DNA of 64,000 bases from Ochotona curzoniae (lineage: Eukaryota > Chordata > Mammalia > Lagomorpha > Ochotonidae). The notes under the pieces were generated by a model, which saw only the letters and a program-made list of their open reading frames with translations, was not told where the DNA came from and searched no databases. Numbering within the stretch: position 1 is the stretch's first letter; each line of letters begins with the position of its first letter. Position numbers and translations under genes: made by a program. The stretch lies in the NCBI RefSeq assembly GCF_017591425.1, contig NW_024466459.1:2914001-2978000 (forward strand). Reading direction: 5' to 3'. Positions 37,887 through 48,584 of this stretch are shown here, one piece after another.

Positions 37887-37898
37887 TGGCGCAAGTGG
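37887..37898 (+). promoter_or_regulatory. Pol III A box of young CSINE
   Basis: TGGCGCAAGTGG fits the tRNA A-box consensus in the tRNA-derived head of the SINE. Confidence 0.7.
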
Positions 37899-37941
37899 TT
37901 AAAGTCCTCACCTTGCACGCCTGGGATCCCATATGGACGCC

Positions 37942-37952
37942 GGTTCTATCCC
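37942..37952 (+). promoter_or_regulatory. Pol III B box of young CSINE
   Basis: GGTTCTATCCC fits the B-box consensus GGTTCRANNCC at all but one position and lies about 44 bp after the A box, normal tRNA-like spacing. The internal promoter could still be functional. Confidence 0.7.
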
Positions 37953-38480
37953 GGCAGCCCCACTTCCCTTCCAGCTCCCTGCCTGTGGCCCGGGAAAGCA
38001 GTCGAGGACGGCCCAAGGCCTTGGGACCCTGCACCCGCGTGGGAGACCCGGAAGAGTCTCCTGGCTTCGGATCGGCATAGCTCCGGCCGTTGCGCTCACT
38101 TGGGGAGTGAATCATCGGACGGAAGATCTTCCTCTCTGCCTCTCCTCCTCTCTGTATATCTGCCTTTCCAATAAAAAAAATAATAATAAAAATAAATCTT
38201 TTAAAAAAAAAGAGTGGATAGGATTAGGGGTTTGAACTTTGAAAGCATGCAGGTTTAAACTTAACAGAAAATCATTTCCAGCAGAGGATGTAAGATAAAA
38301 CTGTCCTACAAATGTTCTATTAGCTTGGCAGGAAAGCAGTAACATACAACCTCAGAATGTCACTTAGCACCTGGAGTGTTTACTCACTCATTTTGTATGT
38401 CACTGGCCACAGAACACCTGTCCACCCAGTCCAGACTGAGCAATGAAAGAACATCTTCCATGGGGAATTCTCCATGCTCA

Positions 38481-38504
38481 GGGCAAGGGCAAGGGCAAGG
38501 GCAA
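38481..38504. repeat. (GGGCAA)4 hexamer array
   Basis: Four perfect tandem GGGCAA units, with a fifth degenerate unit (AGAAAA) after them. Confidence 0.9.
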
Positions 38505-38919
38505 AGAAAAGCTAGCGGTGGAAGGGAGCAAGCGTCAGTTAATGCATCCTGCAATGGGCGTGCTTCAGTCCCTCAGCTCTGTGGGCCTATGTGGACCCCA
38601 GGCGAAAGTTCCACATCACCAGGGGAAGCTGTGGTCACACAGGAATGGATGGGGCTAGGAGCCTCATTCAGGTGAGTAAACTCCTGGAGAAGAACCAGGA
38701 TGCAAGCTTCCACAGGCATTTCTTCACGTGCACGACATTCTCAGGAGTTCACGGATGTTTCTGTTTAAGGACATATTGTTATTTTTCTTTTTCCCACTGT
38801 CATACTCAATAAAAGAAATTCATTTGACTATTGTATATTTTTGCCCATTCTATTCTAACTGCCCTTATAACCCTGAAGACAGTGAGCTCTTCAGGAAAAT
38901 CTCAAAGCTTGAAACATGT

Positions 38920-39200
38920 TTTAGGTTGAAGTAGTTTCAGACTCACAAGTTACAGAAAACAGTGAAGAGAGTTCCTGGGTATCCTTCACTCAGCTTTTCC
39001 CCAAGATAATCTCTTATATAACCACAGGACATTGTATAACACTATGAGCCAGCCCATGTGTCATCACCAGGTTTTATACACACTCGTTGATTGTGTGTGC
39101 ACGCACGTACATATAGGTGCATGCATAGTTCGATGAAACTTTATCACACTTCCAGTCATGATACAGAGCTGCTCCACAAAGAAGCTACTCCCTGCATCTG
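38920..39200. repeat. ancient L1-type repeat fragment
   Basis: TTCAGACTCACAAGTTACAG, AGAGTTCCTGGGTATCCTTC, CTTATATAACCACAGGACAT and ATCACACTTCCAGTCATGAT form the proximal part of the repeat also found at 32500 and, for its distal part, at 17115. Confidence 0.6.
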
Positions 39201-39687
39201 TTGTCTACTACAGGGAGTTTTATAGAGCTTCTTAGCACTAAATAATGTTTATGCTAATTACACCCTTGGTTAGCCCCAGAGCCACAGCTTGAAAGAGAAG
39301 GAAACTGAAACATAAGGAGCATCTTAACGACGTGAACCTTGCCAGTGTTGTACAAGGTAGCACGACTCCTACAGACATCAATGGAGAAACACAGCTATTC
39401 AAGAGCTTCCAATATCTCACTGCCTGTGGTAAACAGAAGACAGAATTGGGTCACTGTGTGAGACGTCCTCTCCGTCATTCTGGATGCTATGGGATACAAC
39501 ATCATTTGCAAAAAGCCTGGTTTTTAGGCAAAACCGTAACATGGGAAGATTCCCCAAAGGCTGGTGTTTACTCATCCGATGAAACACAGAGGCGACTTGG
39601 TGTTATTTGACTGCAAAGTCCATGTGGACAACATCCCGACTTTAGGTACTGCTAACCGTTCCTGTTATCTTGTTTAAATGCATTGTA

Positions 39688-40046
39688 TTTTATTTCAAAG
39701 GCAGAATGTGTGTGTGAGAGAGAGATTTCAAAGGCAGAATGTCTGTGTGTGTGAGAAAAAAATACAGGAAGAGAGAGAGGGAGGGAGTGGGGGGAGGAGA
39801 GAGAGAGAGAGAGAGAATATCATATCTTCCATTTTTCCATCTACTGGTCTTTTTCTACCACAGCCAGGGCTGTGCCACGGGTCTGGAACCTTACTGAAGT
39901 CTTCCACATGGGTGACAAGGACCCAGGCACTTGGACTACCTTCTGCTGCTTTCCCAGGCACATCAGCACGTGGAAGGGCAGCCAGACCCTGCACCTGTGC
40001 TCTGATAAGGGATGCTGGCCCTGGGATACCCCTGATCTTTAGGCAG
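39688..40046 (-). repeat. CSINE with (GA)n/(TG)n expansion and internal duplication
   Basis: Antisense old C-repeat. ATTTCAAAGGCAGAATGT occurs twice, 33 bp apart (39692 and 39725), a direct tandem duplication of the tail-proximal region. It continues with a GA-rich run, CTTGGACTACCTTCTGCTG and CTTTCCCAGGCACATCAGC. Confidence 0.85.
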
Positions 40047-40324
40047 GCTGCTCACTACTCCCAGAGAATACTTCCCAAACAATTTCCTTCTAGTTGTGAA
40101 CAGAGAAATAGACTTTCTGACATGCCATGATCCTCACTTCATTTTTATGGTACCAATGCCTGTAGTAATTCATTAATTTTCAATTGTTTTATTCACATGT
40201 GTATTTACTTAGAATCACATTGACAGTAGGTAACTTAAAGCATGTAGTTAAATATAAAGAAACATAGACAAGGATACTTGAACAAGTTCACAGAAAAAAA
40301 AATAGAAAGAAGATAATATTTCAA

Positions 40325-40372
40325 CACAAAAACTACTACGTGAAATCCGTGCATAGTTTTTTTTCAAGAACT
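40325..40372. mobile_element. mariner-like MITE fragment
   Basis: GAAATCCGTGCATAGTTTTTT and CAAGAACTTTCTTAGGAGC correspond to one end of the 176-310 family. The other half is absent. Confidence 0.4.
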
Positions 40373-41147
40373 TTCTTAGGAGCTCTGGATTCTGAACATT
40401 TTAGTCTAATTCATTCAAAAAGGATATGAAGGAGAGGGGAACAGTTTTTATAGCTTCCACTGTTGTTTACCTCAACAGTTCATCATTCCCTGCTACAGGA
40501 TGCAAAACTGAACACACCTGAGTGTCCCACACATCATCATATGTGCGGAATATGCTGTTTTACCAAAAAGATTCATCCTCAGTTTCTCAACATGGGCTAT
40601 TTTTACTTTCTCCTGCCACAGGCATTGAGTACACATTGTCCATGCATCTTAATGGATCCTTATGAAAAAAGCAAACATGCGCCAAAGAGGTGGACACACA
40701 GCAGCACACGAGAAGCTCTCAGTCCGCTCCAACACACGGTCTGCTTCAGGTTGGCCTCTCCCGACCCCCTCGCCACCCCAGCCCATGCGTTGGGGAGCCT
40801 CCTGTTAAAGCCTGACAGCAACCCCCCTCCCATCTTAGCCAGAAAGCACCAAGCTCTAACTATCAGGCTTGAAGCTAGGTTTGGGCATCCTTCTACAAGT
40901 TAGGTTTCCTCTCATCTGCTCAAGGATGGTTCCAAGCGTCCACAATCTGGTGGCTGGTACTTTTCATCTCTCCACGTCCCCAATCTGTTTCTGTTTTGAT
41001 GATTGACCTTTCATGCCTTGTCCGAAACTGGGACTTGTTAACATTAAAGGTTCAGTCATCTTATTGAGATATGAATCTCTATTTGTTAGCTAAAGTTGGC
41101 TAATTTACAGCTATAAAGCATCAGAACATCTTATAAATTAAAAAGGA

Positions 41148-41270
41148 ACCCCACATATAGTTGTTGCCTGGTATCCACGGGAGACTGGTTCGGAGACCTC
41201 CATAGATGCTAAAACCTGCAAGTCCCTCCTGTAAAATAGCATGAGCTGGCACAGAATCTACACACATCGT
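41148..41270 (-). mobile_element. Tigger/MER2-like DNA transposon fragment
   Basis: CCTGGTATCCACGGGAGACT, GGTTCGGAGACCTCCATAGA and TGCTAAAACCTGCAAGTCCC are the reverse complement of a well-known repeat end ('gcatccgcggattttggtatccgcggggg'). Class is by memory of the family. Confidence 0.5.
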
Positions 41271-42029
41271 AAGCTTAAAGCATTGCTTGATTATTCATAC
41301 TAACTGACACAATGTAGATGCCATGTATGTAGTTACTGTGTAGTATTGCTTAAGCATTAAGGACAAGAAGAAAAGTCCACACGTTCAGTACAAATGCAGC
41401 CATTGTAGGCCTAACTGTGTAGTCCAAAGTTCACAGTGCACTGGCTCTGCAGGGGAAGAAGCCACTGATCCCAAGGGTTGACTGTTTCTCTAGCCTGTTA
41501 GAAGTTTCCGATGCACAGGATTAGCTTTCGTACAACGTGACTAGGTAAAAGATCCTTCTATCTTGGTCTTCACTCATAACAGGTACTGTTCCAATACAGC
41601 TGTACTATCCTTCAGCATGGCTTTCTCTGCATCCAACTCCATACTTGCCCTCCTTGTTTTTGTCCAAGCATCTCTGAATCTGCCTGCTGTGTGCTGGTGG
41701 CTGTAGCACTGGCACAAGCATACCACTGATGTATTCCTTCCTCTTTTCTCCTCCCCACCGCCATGCTTTTTAAACAATAGGAGGCAACACTAATGCACTT
41801 TGCTCCCACTGTGACTTTACATACATCCTAAAAGCAATGCCTCCCAAATCCAACCTAAAGAATAATTGGGGTTTGGGGGGAAAAGGACTTGAGATGTCCC
41901 CCAGGACAGCAAAACCTCCAATGTCGTATCTTAAAACTCACTGGTACTGTTTGTTAAGCTCTCATAAAAATCTGAAGCTTGCCTTTAGGGTGGTGGAAAG
42001 CTACTATGCAGATTTGAGATTCATTATTC

Positions 42030-42302
42030 TGATTCTTTTTATTTGAAGATGGGGCAAAGATCTTTTATTTGCTGATTCTCTCCCCTCAGAGCCTGCAACC
42101 ACAGGGACTGAGCCAGGCTGAAGGAAGGGGCCTCCAGCTCAATCAGGGTCTCTCCCAAGTACCATCACCTGTTGCTTCTGTGGGGTGTGCATTAATAAGA
42201 AGCTGGAATAGAGGCAGAGCTGGGGCTGAGCCCAGGTGCTACAATATGGGATATGTACATCCCAAGAAGTGCCTTTACTGCTGCACCAAATGTCTAATCC
42301 CT
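42030..42302 (-). repeat. CSINE, old copy
   Basis: TTTATTTGAAGATGGGGCAA, GTACCATCACCTGTTGCTTC, GCATTAATAAGAAGCTGGAA, GGGGCTGAGCCCAGGTGC, CTGCTGCACCAAATGTCTAA: an antisense full-length copy. Confidence 0.87.
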
Positions 42303-43633
42303 CCTTTTTTTTTTTTTGCTATATTTGTAAAACAAAAACCTTAAAAAATACCATTACAGAGATACTCATATATCTGCTTGTGGCAAATAACTGTTAATAC
42401 AGAGGCAGAAATGGAGTGCTGCTTTCCAGGACAGATGTGTACTACTGAAGGTTTATATCTCCTGTTTGCAGGGGGATGCACAAGGATGCAGAGAAAGGGG
42501 AACAATGTGGTAACTAGGTGCATTCGTCCATTTACCTCTAGTTATCACGCACTTATCACTGGTAGATACATAAATGTCATCGCCAACTTGTTTAGCATCA
42601 GAAAAGTCCAACATGTAGAAGAAGACAAGGAAATACAACACACCAAAACAGTAGCTGGTGTGTTTGTGGAACCAAGTTAAAAGCAGTCCCAGATGCCATT
42701 GCTCTCTCTCTCTCTCTGTATGCAGTAGGCTTGGAAACAAAATGGCCCAAGGGCTGGCATTTTTTTTTTTCTTTTCTGATGTGGCCTTGGGGCATCAGTG
42801 GGCAGCCCCCAGTTTGAGGCTAGGGTGGAATGATTTAATCAGGATCCACAGCTTATGATTTGTAAAATCATGACTTCACCTCATGTCTTTGACGGAATTA
42901 AGTGCTTCTAGCTCTGTGCTAGACCCTGAGCCAAAGGTAGATCTTACTACATGTTAAATTCATTCTGGTATCAGCTTACAAAATGATATCTGCTCAGCCT
43001 AGTCTTCCCACTCCACGGTACCAATGGACATAGGGCTCTCTACCTTGCAGTGAGAAAAGGACAAAGATAAAGTATAAAAATACACCATGAGATGGAAATA
43101 AATAACATCATCTCCCATCTTTGCTGTCTCTCGATTTCCTTGCCTCCAATGGCAAATGCATCCCAGCTGGAGCTTGGAAAGACAAATCCCTTTTCACTCC
43201 ACTAGAGGGGAATAGAATGACATTAAGTCAAGCATTTGCAAGTTCTTCCCCACTGGAGTACAAGGGAACTCTGCTGTCACTGCACTTCTGATGAATTCAC
43301 ATCTCAGACCCTATGCACCCTCTTACACACGACAGTCTCCTGGGGAGAGGCACAGCCAGGCTGAGATCTTATTCTGTCTCTATAATATGTGCAATTCAAA
43401 CATTCTGTTCTTTCTGGAAAGTGATTTTTCTATTAGTCTTTGTCAAGCCCACAGCATTCAACCATCAAACCGATGTAATATCACAAAGAGCCTAATTGGT
43501 ATCCATAAGTGGTTATGTTCTGTACAAATAGAAATTTCCACAGGAAGGTAGCTTGTGATATAAATCACCATGGGAGGATGTTCTCGTGATTTATAGAGAG
43601 ACAAAGGGTTTGTTCATCAGAAAAATTAATGAT

Positions 43634-43834
43634 CCAGCTCAGCGCTGTCTCACAGAAACTTCTGCAATGATGGAAATGTTTTCTACCCGCACTGCCCAAA
43701 TATAGCAGACACTAGCTACTTGTGGCTGCCAAGCTCTCGAAATGCAACGACTTCTACTGCGGACCCGATTCTAGAATTTCTTCTAGCTACACTGAAATAG
43801 CCACTGGTGGCTGAAGCCACTGTGTTGGCAGTGG
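43634..43834. mobile_element. hAT-Charlie-type element (MER3/MER58-like)
   Basis: AGCGCTGTCTCACAGAAACT, GATGGAAATGTTTTCTACC, GCACTGCCCAAATATAGCAG, CACTAGCTACTTGTGGCTG and TAGCCACTGGTGGCTGAAG reproduce the order of a common mammalian hAT family. The element ends in CACTGTGTTGGCAGTG, inverse to the start. Confidence 0.65.
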
Positions 43835-44229
43835 GAATTGAGAAGTAATAGCCAAATACTCTGCAAGGCAAAAAGCTCCTTTTCCCGAATTCTTCCCCAA
43901 AGGCCCTTGATGTAATATCTGAACAGACTGGTGTGGGGTGGAATCTTAGACTGTGGAAAGAACAGGATAACAGGGGCTGTTAATTAGGTTGGGGTTTCTC
44001 TGGAATTGGCAGTTTCATTCTTCTCCCTCTCTACCAGTCCAGGCCAGACTTTTTAAAAAAGGGATTTATTAATATCTTAGATTCTCAGTCACAATAAATG
44101 CAAGAAAATTACCACAACACAGTTTTCATCAATTCACATATTAATGTGATAGCAATACGAACAGAACAGATTCAGTGTGATCAAACACCTAGTCTTCTGG
44201 TGGCTTCCTTCCCTACATCCTGACCAAGT

Positions 44230-44797
44230 CATTCTTTATGATTCAATGACTGGCACACATCATTCCCTTGCTCAGAAAACTCTGGCGGCTTACTTTTGGC
44301 CACTTAGTCCAGCCAAATTTGGACCAGTCTAATAGCCTACCCCCACAAGCTTGCCTTGGTGTCTTGGTTCATGGCCCCTCCTGAACCTGCACCTTACTGT
44401 CCACATTGGGGAAACTCATCTTTCCTTTTCCCTTATGTCTTATTAGCATGGATCCTGAACAATTTCCTAAGCCAAATCTCTAGGATGCCACCACTTCAAA
44501 GCCTTCTCTTATCACCTCCAACTACCCAGTTTCCCACCGCCACCCTATATCTGTCATACCTCTCATTTTCTAAATGTTTTCAAAGAATTGTTGTCATCTG
44601 TTTTATGCACGTGTCCACTTAATCTGAAGTGATATTCTGCATTCTACTTCTACTTGTTTAAATACTGCACTTTTTTTTTTAAAATGCTAATTCCACAAGC
44701 ACTGGAGAGTTTGCCTTGCTCATGCTGAATCTCTGAAACCCAGATAGGGCCTCTATATACAGTTGCCTCTTCATAAATAACTGCCAAATGAATGGAT
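44230..44797 (+). mobile_element. L2 LINE 3' end
   Basis: CATTCCCTTGCTCAGAAAAC, TCTGGCGGCTTACTTTTGGC, CCTACCCCCACAAGCTTGCC, AAAGCCTTCTCTTATCACC, CACAAGCACTGGAGAGTTTG and CTGCCAAATGAATGGA follow the L2 3' region over about 560 bp. No coding sequence is preserved. Confidence 0.75.
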
Positions 44798-45047
44798 CCT
44801 GTCTGCTTGCCCAGTGGACAACACCTTCTTAGAGATCAGAGACCACATCTCACATCTCCTGGGAGATCAATACATCTGATGAAGATGTTAACAGTGATAT
44901 TTAGCCCAAACAGAAGCCCTCGACTCATTATTACACAGTGACACAGCATGAAAGGAGTTGCTTTGCAAATTGGCCTTCCTGGGTCTCTAAACAAAACTAT
45001 GATTTACTCATGAATATCTATGCCTTTCCAAAAGACTACTTCAAGGG

Positions 45048-45316
45048 GGTGGGCTTTTGGAGTAGACGTGAAGACCCTCTTTGGGATGCCTGCATCCCAT
45101 GTCCAAATACCTGAGCCTCAGCTCAGCTTACAGTTCCAACTTCCTGCTAATGTGCTCCTTGGGAGGCAATCGATGGTATCTCAAGTTGTTGGGCCTCTGA
45201 AACCCATGGGGGAGATCTGGATTGGGTTCCTCACTCCCTGCTTTGACAGGCATTTGGGGGGGAGTCAATTAGAGGATAACATCTCTCTCTGCCTTTCAAA
45301 CAAAACAGTTAAAATT
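45048..45316 (+). repeat. CSINE, old copy
   Basis: GATGCCTGCATCCCATGTCC, CAACTTCCTGCTAATGTGC, GAAACCCATGGGGGAGATC, CTCTCTGCCTTTCAAACAAA. The head is poorly kept. Confidence 0.8.
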
Positions 45317-45914
45317 TAGACGAAATACCTATGTCAAGTTTAGGCAACAACATATCCAGCACAAGTCAATATTTAAGGATGGAATAATCAAGTAAGATCT
45401 GTATTGTTACGGTGTAGGAAAATTCTAAAGCTCCCATTCGATTTCACTTGTGGATTTATGCTCCTATGGGTGATAACTTGGACGTTCTGGTGCTTAAACT
45501 TCTTTCACCAAGGCAGTGAGATGTGACAAGGCTTTTCCACTGGGGGAAGATAGTAAAAAACCTCCTTGATGTCTGTCCTCTGGGAAATGAGAAGAGAAGG
45601 CTGTGTTGGTAGCACAGCTTGCATCCAACTTATTCACAAATCAACAGTTCCTGGGAAAGGTCAATGCCCTATGTTTTTTGGGCTCATCACCTGCCATTTT
45701 ATCTTCTGTAGGATGTCAGCCTTAAGGAAGGAAATGCCCCAAGTCCGACTGCAATTCACTTAAAATCCTCTGATACAATGTTGTGTTCCTGGGCACAGAT
45801 TAAACCAAGTGAGTCATCTTCTAGGACTTCCATCTGCTCCACTGGGATAAAACTTCAGTTGTAAATGTAGCTATTTGTAACTGGCTTTCCCCTGTTACTG
45901 TTAATCTCATTTCT

Positions 45915-45987
45915 CAGATTGCAGATGGAGAAAACCATTGTTTGCATGCAATTAATTCTGAAAAACGCACTATGCATTTGCAATCTG
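45915..45987. other. non-repeat hairpin with octamer-like motifs
   Basis: CAGATTGCAGATG (45915-45927) and CATTTGCAATCTG (45975-45987) can pair at 12 of 13 positions around a 47-base loop. The loop holds TTTGCATGCAATTAATT, an overlapping POU-octamer-like and homeodomain-like string. No interspersed repeat was recognised. It may be a regulatory element or chance. Confidence 0.35.
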
Positions 45988-46032
45988 CAACGAGGTGGCT
46001 GGGGTACTGCTAATGAGTGCTACTCAATTGAT

Positions 46033-46170
46033 TTTTTTTTTTTTAAATTTTTGAAGTTTTACTTATTTTGAAAGTCCAAGTTACAGAAAGGAAGAGACAG
46101 AGACAGATTGGGTGAGAGAGGGGTGGGAGAGACAGGGGAGAGAGGGAGGGAGGGGAGGAGGGAGAGAAAG

Positions 46171-46225
<55 letters not shown>

Positions 46226-46478
46226 AAACAAGCTGCTGGTTCACTTCCTAAATGGCTGCAATTGTTAGTGTTTGGCTAGGCCAAAGCCATGAGTTTCACT
46301 GAGTCTCCCACAAGGCAGGCAGGTGTCCCAACATATGAACCATTCTCTGTTGCTTTTCTCAGAACATGAGCAGGGAGCTGGATTGGAAGTAGAACAATTG
46401 GAATACAAACTGGTGCCCATAAGGGACACTGTCATCACAGCCAGTGCCTTTACCTAATACACCAAAATGCTGGCCTCT
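46033..46478 (-). repeat. CSINE with long (AG)n expansion
   Basis: Antisense C-repeat: TTGAAGTTTTACTTATTTTG, then a purine tract including perfect (AG)22 at 46177-46220, CTGCTGGTTCACTTCCTAAA, GAACATGAGCAGGGAGCTGG and GGTGCCCATAAGGGACACTG. The purine tract has grown from the SINE's own GAGAGA region. Confidence 0.87.
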
Positions 46479-46486
46479 CAACTGCC

Positions 46487-46514
46487 CTTTTTTTTTTTTT
46501 TTTTTTTTAAAGAT
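46487..46514. repeat. poly(T) tract
   Basis: About 22 T followed by AAAGATATTTA, immediately right of the 46033-46478 CSINE. It resembles the tail of another antisense SINE whose body is missing. Confidence 0.6.
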
Positions 46515-47837
46515 ATTTAATGCTAAGTTTAGCCATGAAGTCCTGGAAAGGTTTAACACAGTAAGCACATCTGAGGACTGAAGTCACTTAGACACACCCC
46601 AAAATGTGGGTCCCAAGGAGAGATTCCTAACCACATCTGGAAATGACATGCAGCGAAACAAAGGACTGGTTCATGCTCTTGCTGTTCTCAGTGATTTCTG
46701 TCACATTTTCAAAGAAAACACCAGTGCAGCTACAGTAATCTGCCTGGAAGAACATTCTACTCCATCAGTTAAGTCCAAGTGCTTACTGCTGCCTCTTAAC
46801 CCCAGCTCTAAGAACCAAAGACCTTATGGACAAATCTCATCGTAACAAAGATACAGGAAGATGCCTACCTGGTTCAAGTGATCTTTCTGTTGAGCGTGAA
46901 GTGGTTTAAAACAGGGAGTATGATTTGATTGCTTATAACTGGTTTTCCAGTATTAGGGAAAGGCATCTTTAAGCACAGGGAATAGTAGGAAATGGGGTGT
47001 GTGGCCTTTTGGTCAGGAAATAATCACAGTTTAAAATGCCTCAAAGGATACACTCAGGATGCCACTCCATGTCTAACCAAAATATTTAGATGTACCTGAG
47101 TTCTGCATCTCCATAGTGCTAACAAGAAAATGCCACTGAGTGTGGCTCAAACACAAGCCTTTTTTCTTCTCTGTTGCATCCTGGAAGTTCTAAGTTTCCG
47201 CTGACAAACTTAATCCCCAATCCTGGGAACAGAAGGGAGGCTCTCTCCTGGATGAACATCAAGGTCACCCTGAGTCTCTTGACAGGACCTTCCGTTCCTC
47301 TGTTGAGGGGTCACCATTTGTTAGAAGCAAACACAGAAGCAAGAGCTACGTCACTGAAAGGACCCAGCTGAACATGTACTGGTGAATGGATGGATTTATT
47401 TTTTACCCACTGCCAGAAGTCATCTTCAGCATGGAATTTAAGAGACAAGTTATTTTCAGATGCACCCAGATACAGTATATTCCAAGCCCCAAGGCTATTT
47501 TGTTAGCTGCAAGGCAGATCTGTTTCTCTAACAAAACATGCATACATAAGAGCTGGGCAGAGTTCTTGGCTCCCAAGGGATGGAGAATGTTTGCTTGCTT
47601 CCTGTGGACTGCCCACAGTGAGCTCCCTGACCGGATGCAAACTGTTCCCCATGTCCATGGGGCTAGCACAAAAGTGTTCGTTTGGTTAACTGGAACAGTT
47701 TTGTTTCCAATTTACTGGATCTGAGCTCCCTCCCAGTAGCCAAAGCTGCTAAGTCGCTGACCAAAATCCATTCCTCTTCTGCTTCTTAGGAATACACTTC
47801 CAAATTTTGCTGGAATGAAACATGTGGCTAAGAAAAT

Positions 47838-48190
47838 ACACTTCCCCTGGGGCCAGTGTGATGGCTTAACAGGCTAATTTTTTGTCTGCTAGCACCAGCA
47901 TACAAAATGGGCAATGGTTATGGTCCCAGCTGCTCCACTTCTGATTCAGCTTGCTTATGGCAGCCTGGGAAGGCCAGCAGAAGATAGCTTGGGTCCTTAG
48001 ACACCTGCACCCATGAGGGATACCGGAACAAGATCTTTGCTCCTGGTTTCAGATTGGCTTAACCCCGGCCGTTGCAGCCATGTGGGGAGCGAAGCAGCAG
48101 ACGGAAGATATCACTCTCTTTCCTTCTTTGTAAATGTGCCTTCAAATAAAAATAAATAAATCTTCAAAAAGAAAAAAAACCCACACTTCC
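47838..48190 (+). repeat. CSINE with 8-bp target-site duplication
   Basis: The element (about 47849-48180) starts GGGGCCAGTGTGATGGCTTA and runs through CAGCTGCTCCACTTCTGATT, AACCCCGGCCGTTGCAGCC and GAGCGAAGCAGCAGACGG to an AAATAAAAATAAATAAATC tail. ACACTTCC flanks it at 47838-47845 and 48183-48190. Confidence 0.9.
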
Positions 48191-48417
48191 TAAATTCTCT
48201 TGCAGCTACTGGTGACCCAGGTCCATAAAATCTGAACCCGAGTCTGCTGGGCACATGGAGCAAGGCTGTTTGCCTCTCCCAGAACCCTCCCCCTCCCTCA
48301 CTGCTGCTCCTTTTCCTCTGCCTGCCTGGAGGTGAAGAAGCCCTGTTGTGATCAGTGAAAATCTTATTTTCCTTTTGAAGTGGAACTACTTAAAGAGGGA
48401 TTGAATTTTTTTTTGTT

Positions 48418-48584
48418 TTTTACTTGAGATGCAAAGCACCAGACAGCCACCATCTACTGGTTGCAGTCAAGAGCCAGCAACTCAATGCATTCACAGCAAG
48501 CTGGGGATAGGAGTGGCGTCCAGAATGGAACCCAGGCACTGCCACATAGGACCTGAATGATTAAGTTGAATGTCTACCCCCAAG
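48418..48584 (-). repeat. CSINE, old, partial
   Basis: TTTTTACTTGAGATGCAAAG, CATCTACTGGTTGCAGTCA, AATGGAACCCAGGCACTGCC and TTGAATGTCTACCCCC. Part of the body is missing. Confidence 0.65.

Larger units (their letters stand above)
37859..38225 (+). mobile_element. youngest CSINE in the window, with 15-bp target-site duplication
   Basis: The element (37874-38210) is flanked by AGAGTGAATAGGATT (37859-37873) and AGAGTGGATAGGATT (38211-38225), one mismatch in 15. It keeps CpG sites that decay quickly (GGCGCGGTGGCGC, GTCGAGGACGG, CACCCGCG, GATCGG, ATCGGACGG), so it is recent. Diagnostic body: CAAGGCCTTGGGACCCTGC and GTGAATCATCGGACGGAAG. The A-rich tail is broken by TAATAATAA. It is antisense to PRKCA. 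Confidence 0.96.

Noticed and set aside
37874..38210. tRNA gene
   Set aside because: The A and B boxes belong to the tRNA-derived head of a SINE. No cloverleaf with a complete acceptor stem follows.
37816..38235. Several overlapping open frames on both strands around 38 kb
   Set aside because: All run through the young CSINE. The repeated peptide pattern seen again at 19.7, 33.2 and 34.6 kb comes from SINE sequence.
40463..40903. 146-codon plus-strand open frame
   Set aside because: No domain or known protein similarity is seen, it has a low-complexity Pro/His-rich composition, and it lies among old repeat fragments. A chance frame is the simplest reading.
46043..46244. Ser/Leu-repeat peptides
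   Set aside because: They are translations of the (AG)n tract within a CSINE.
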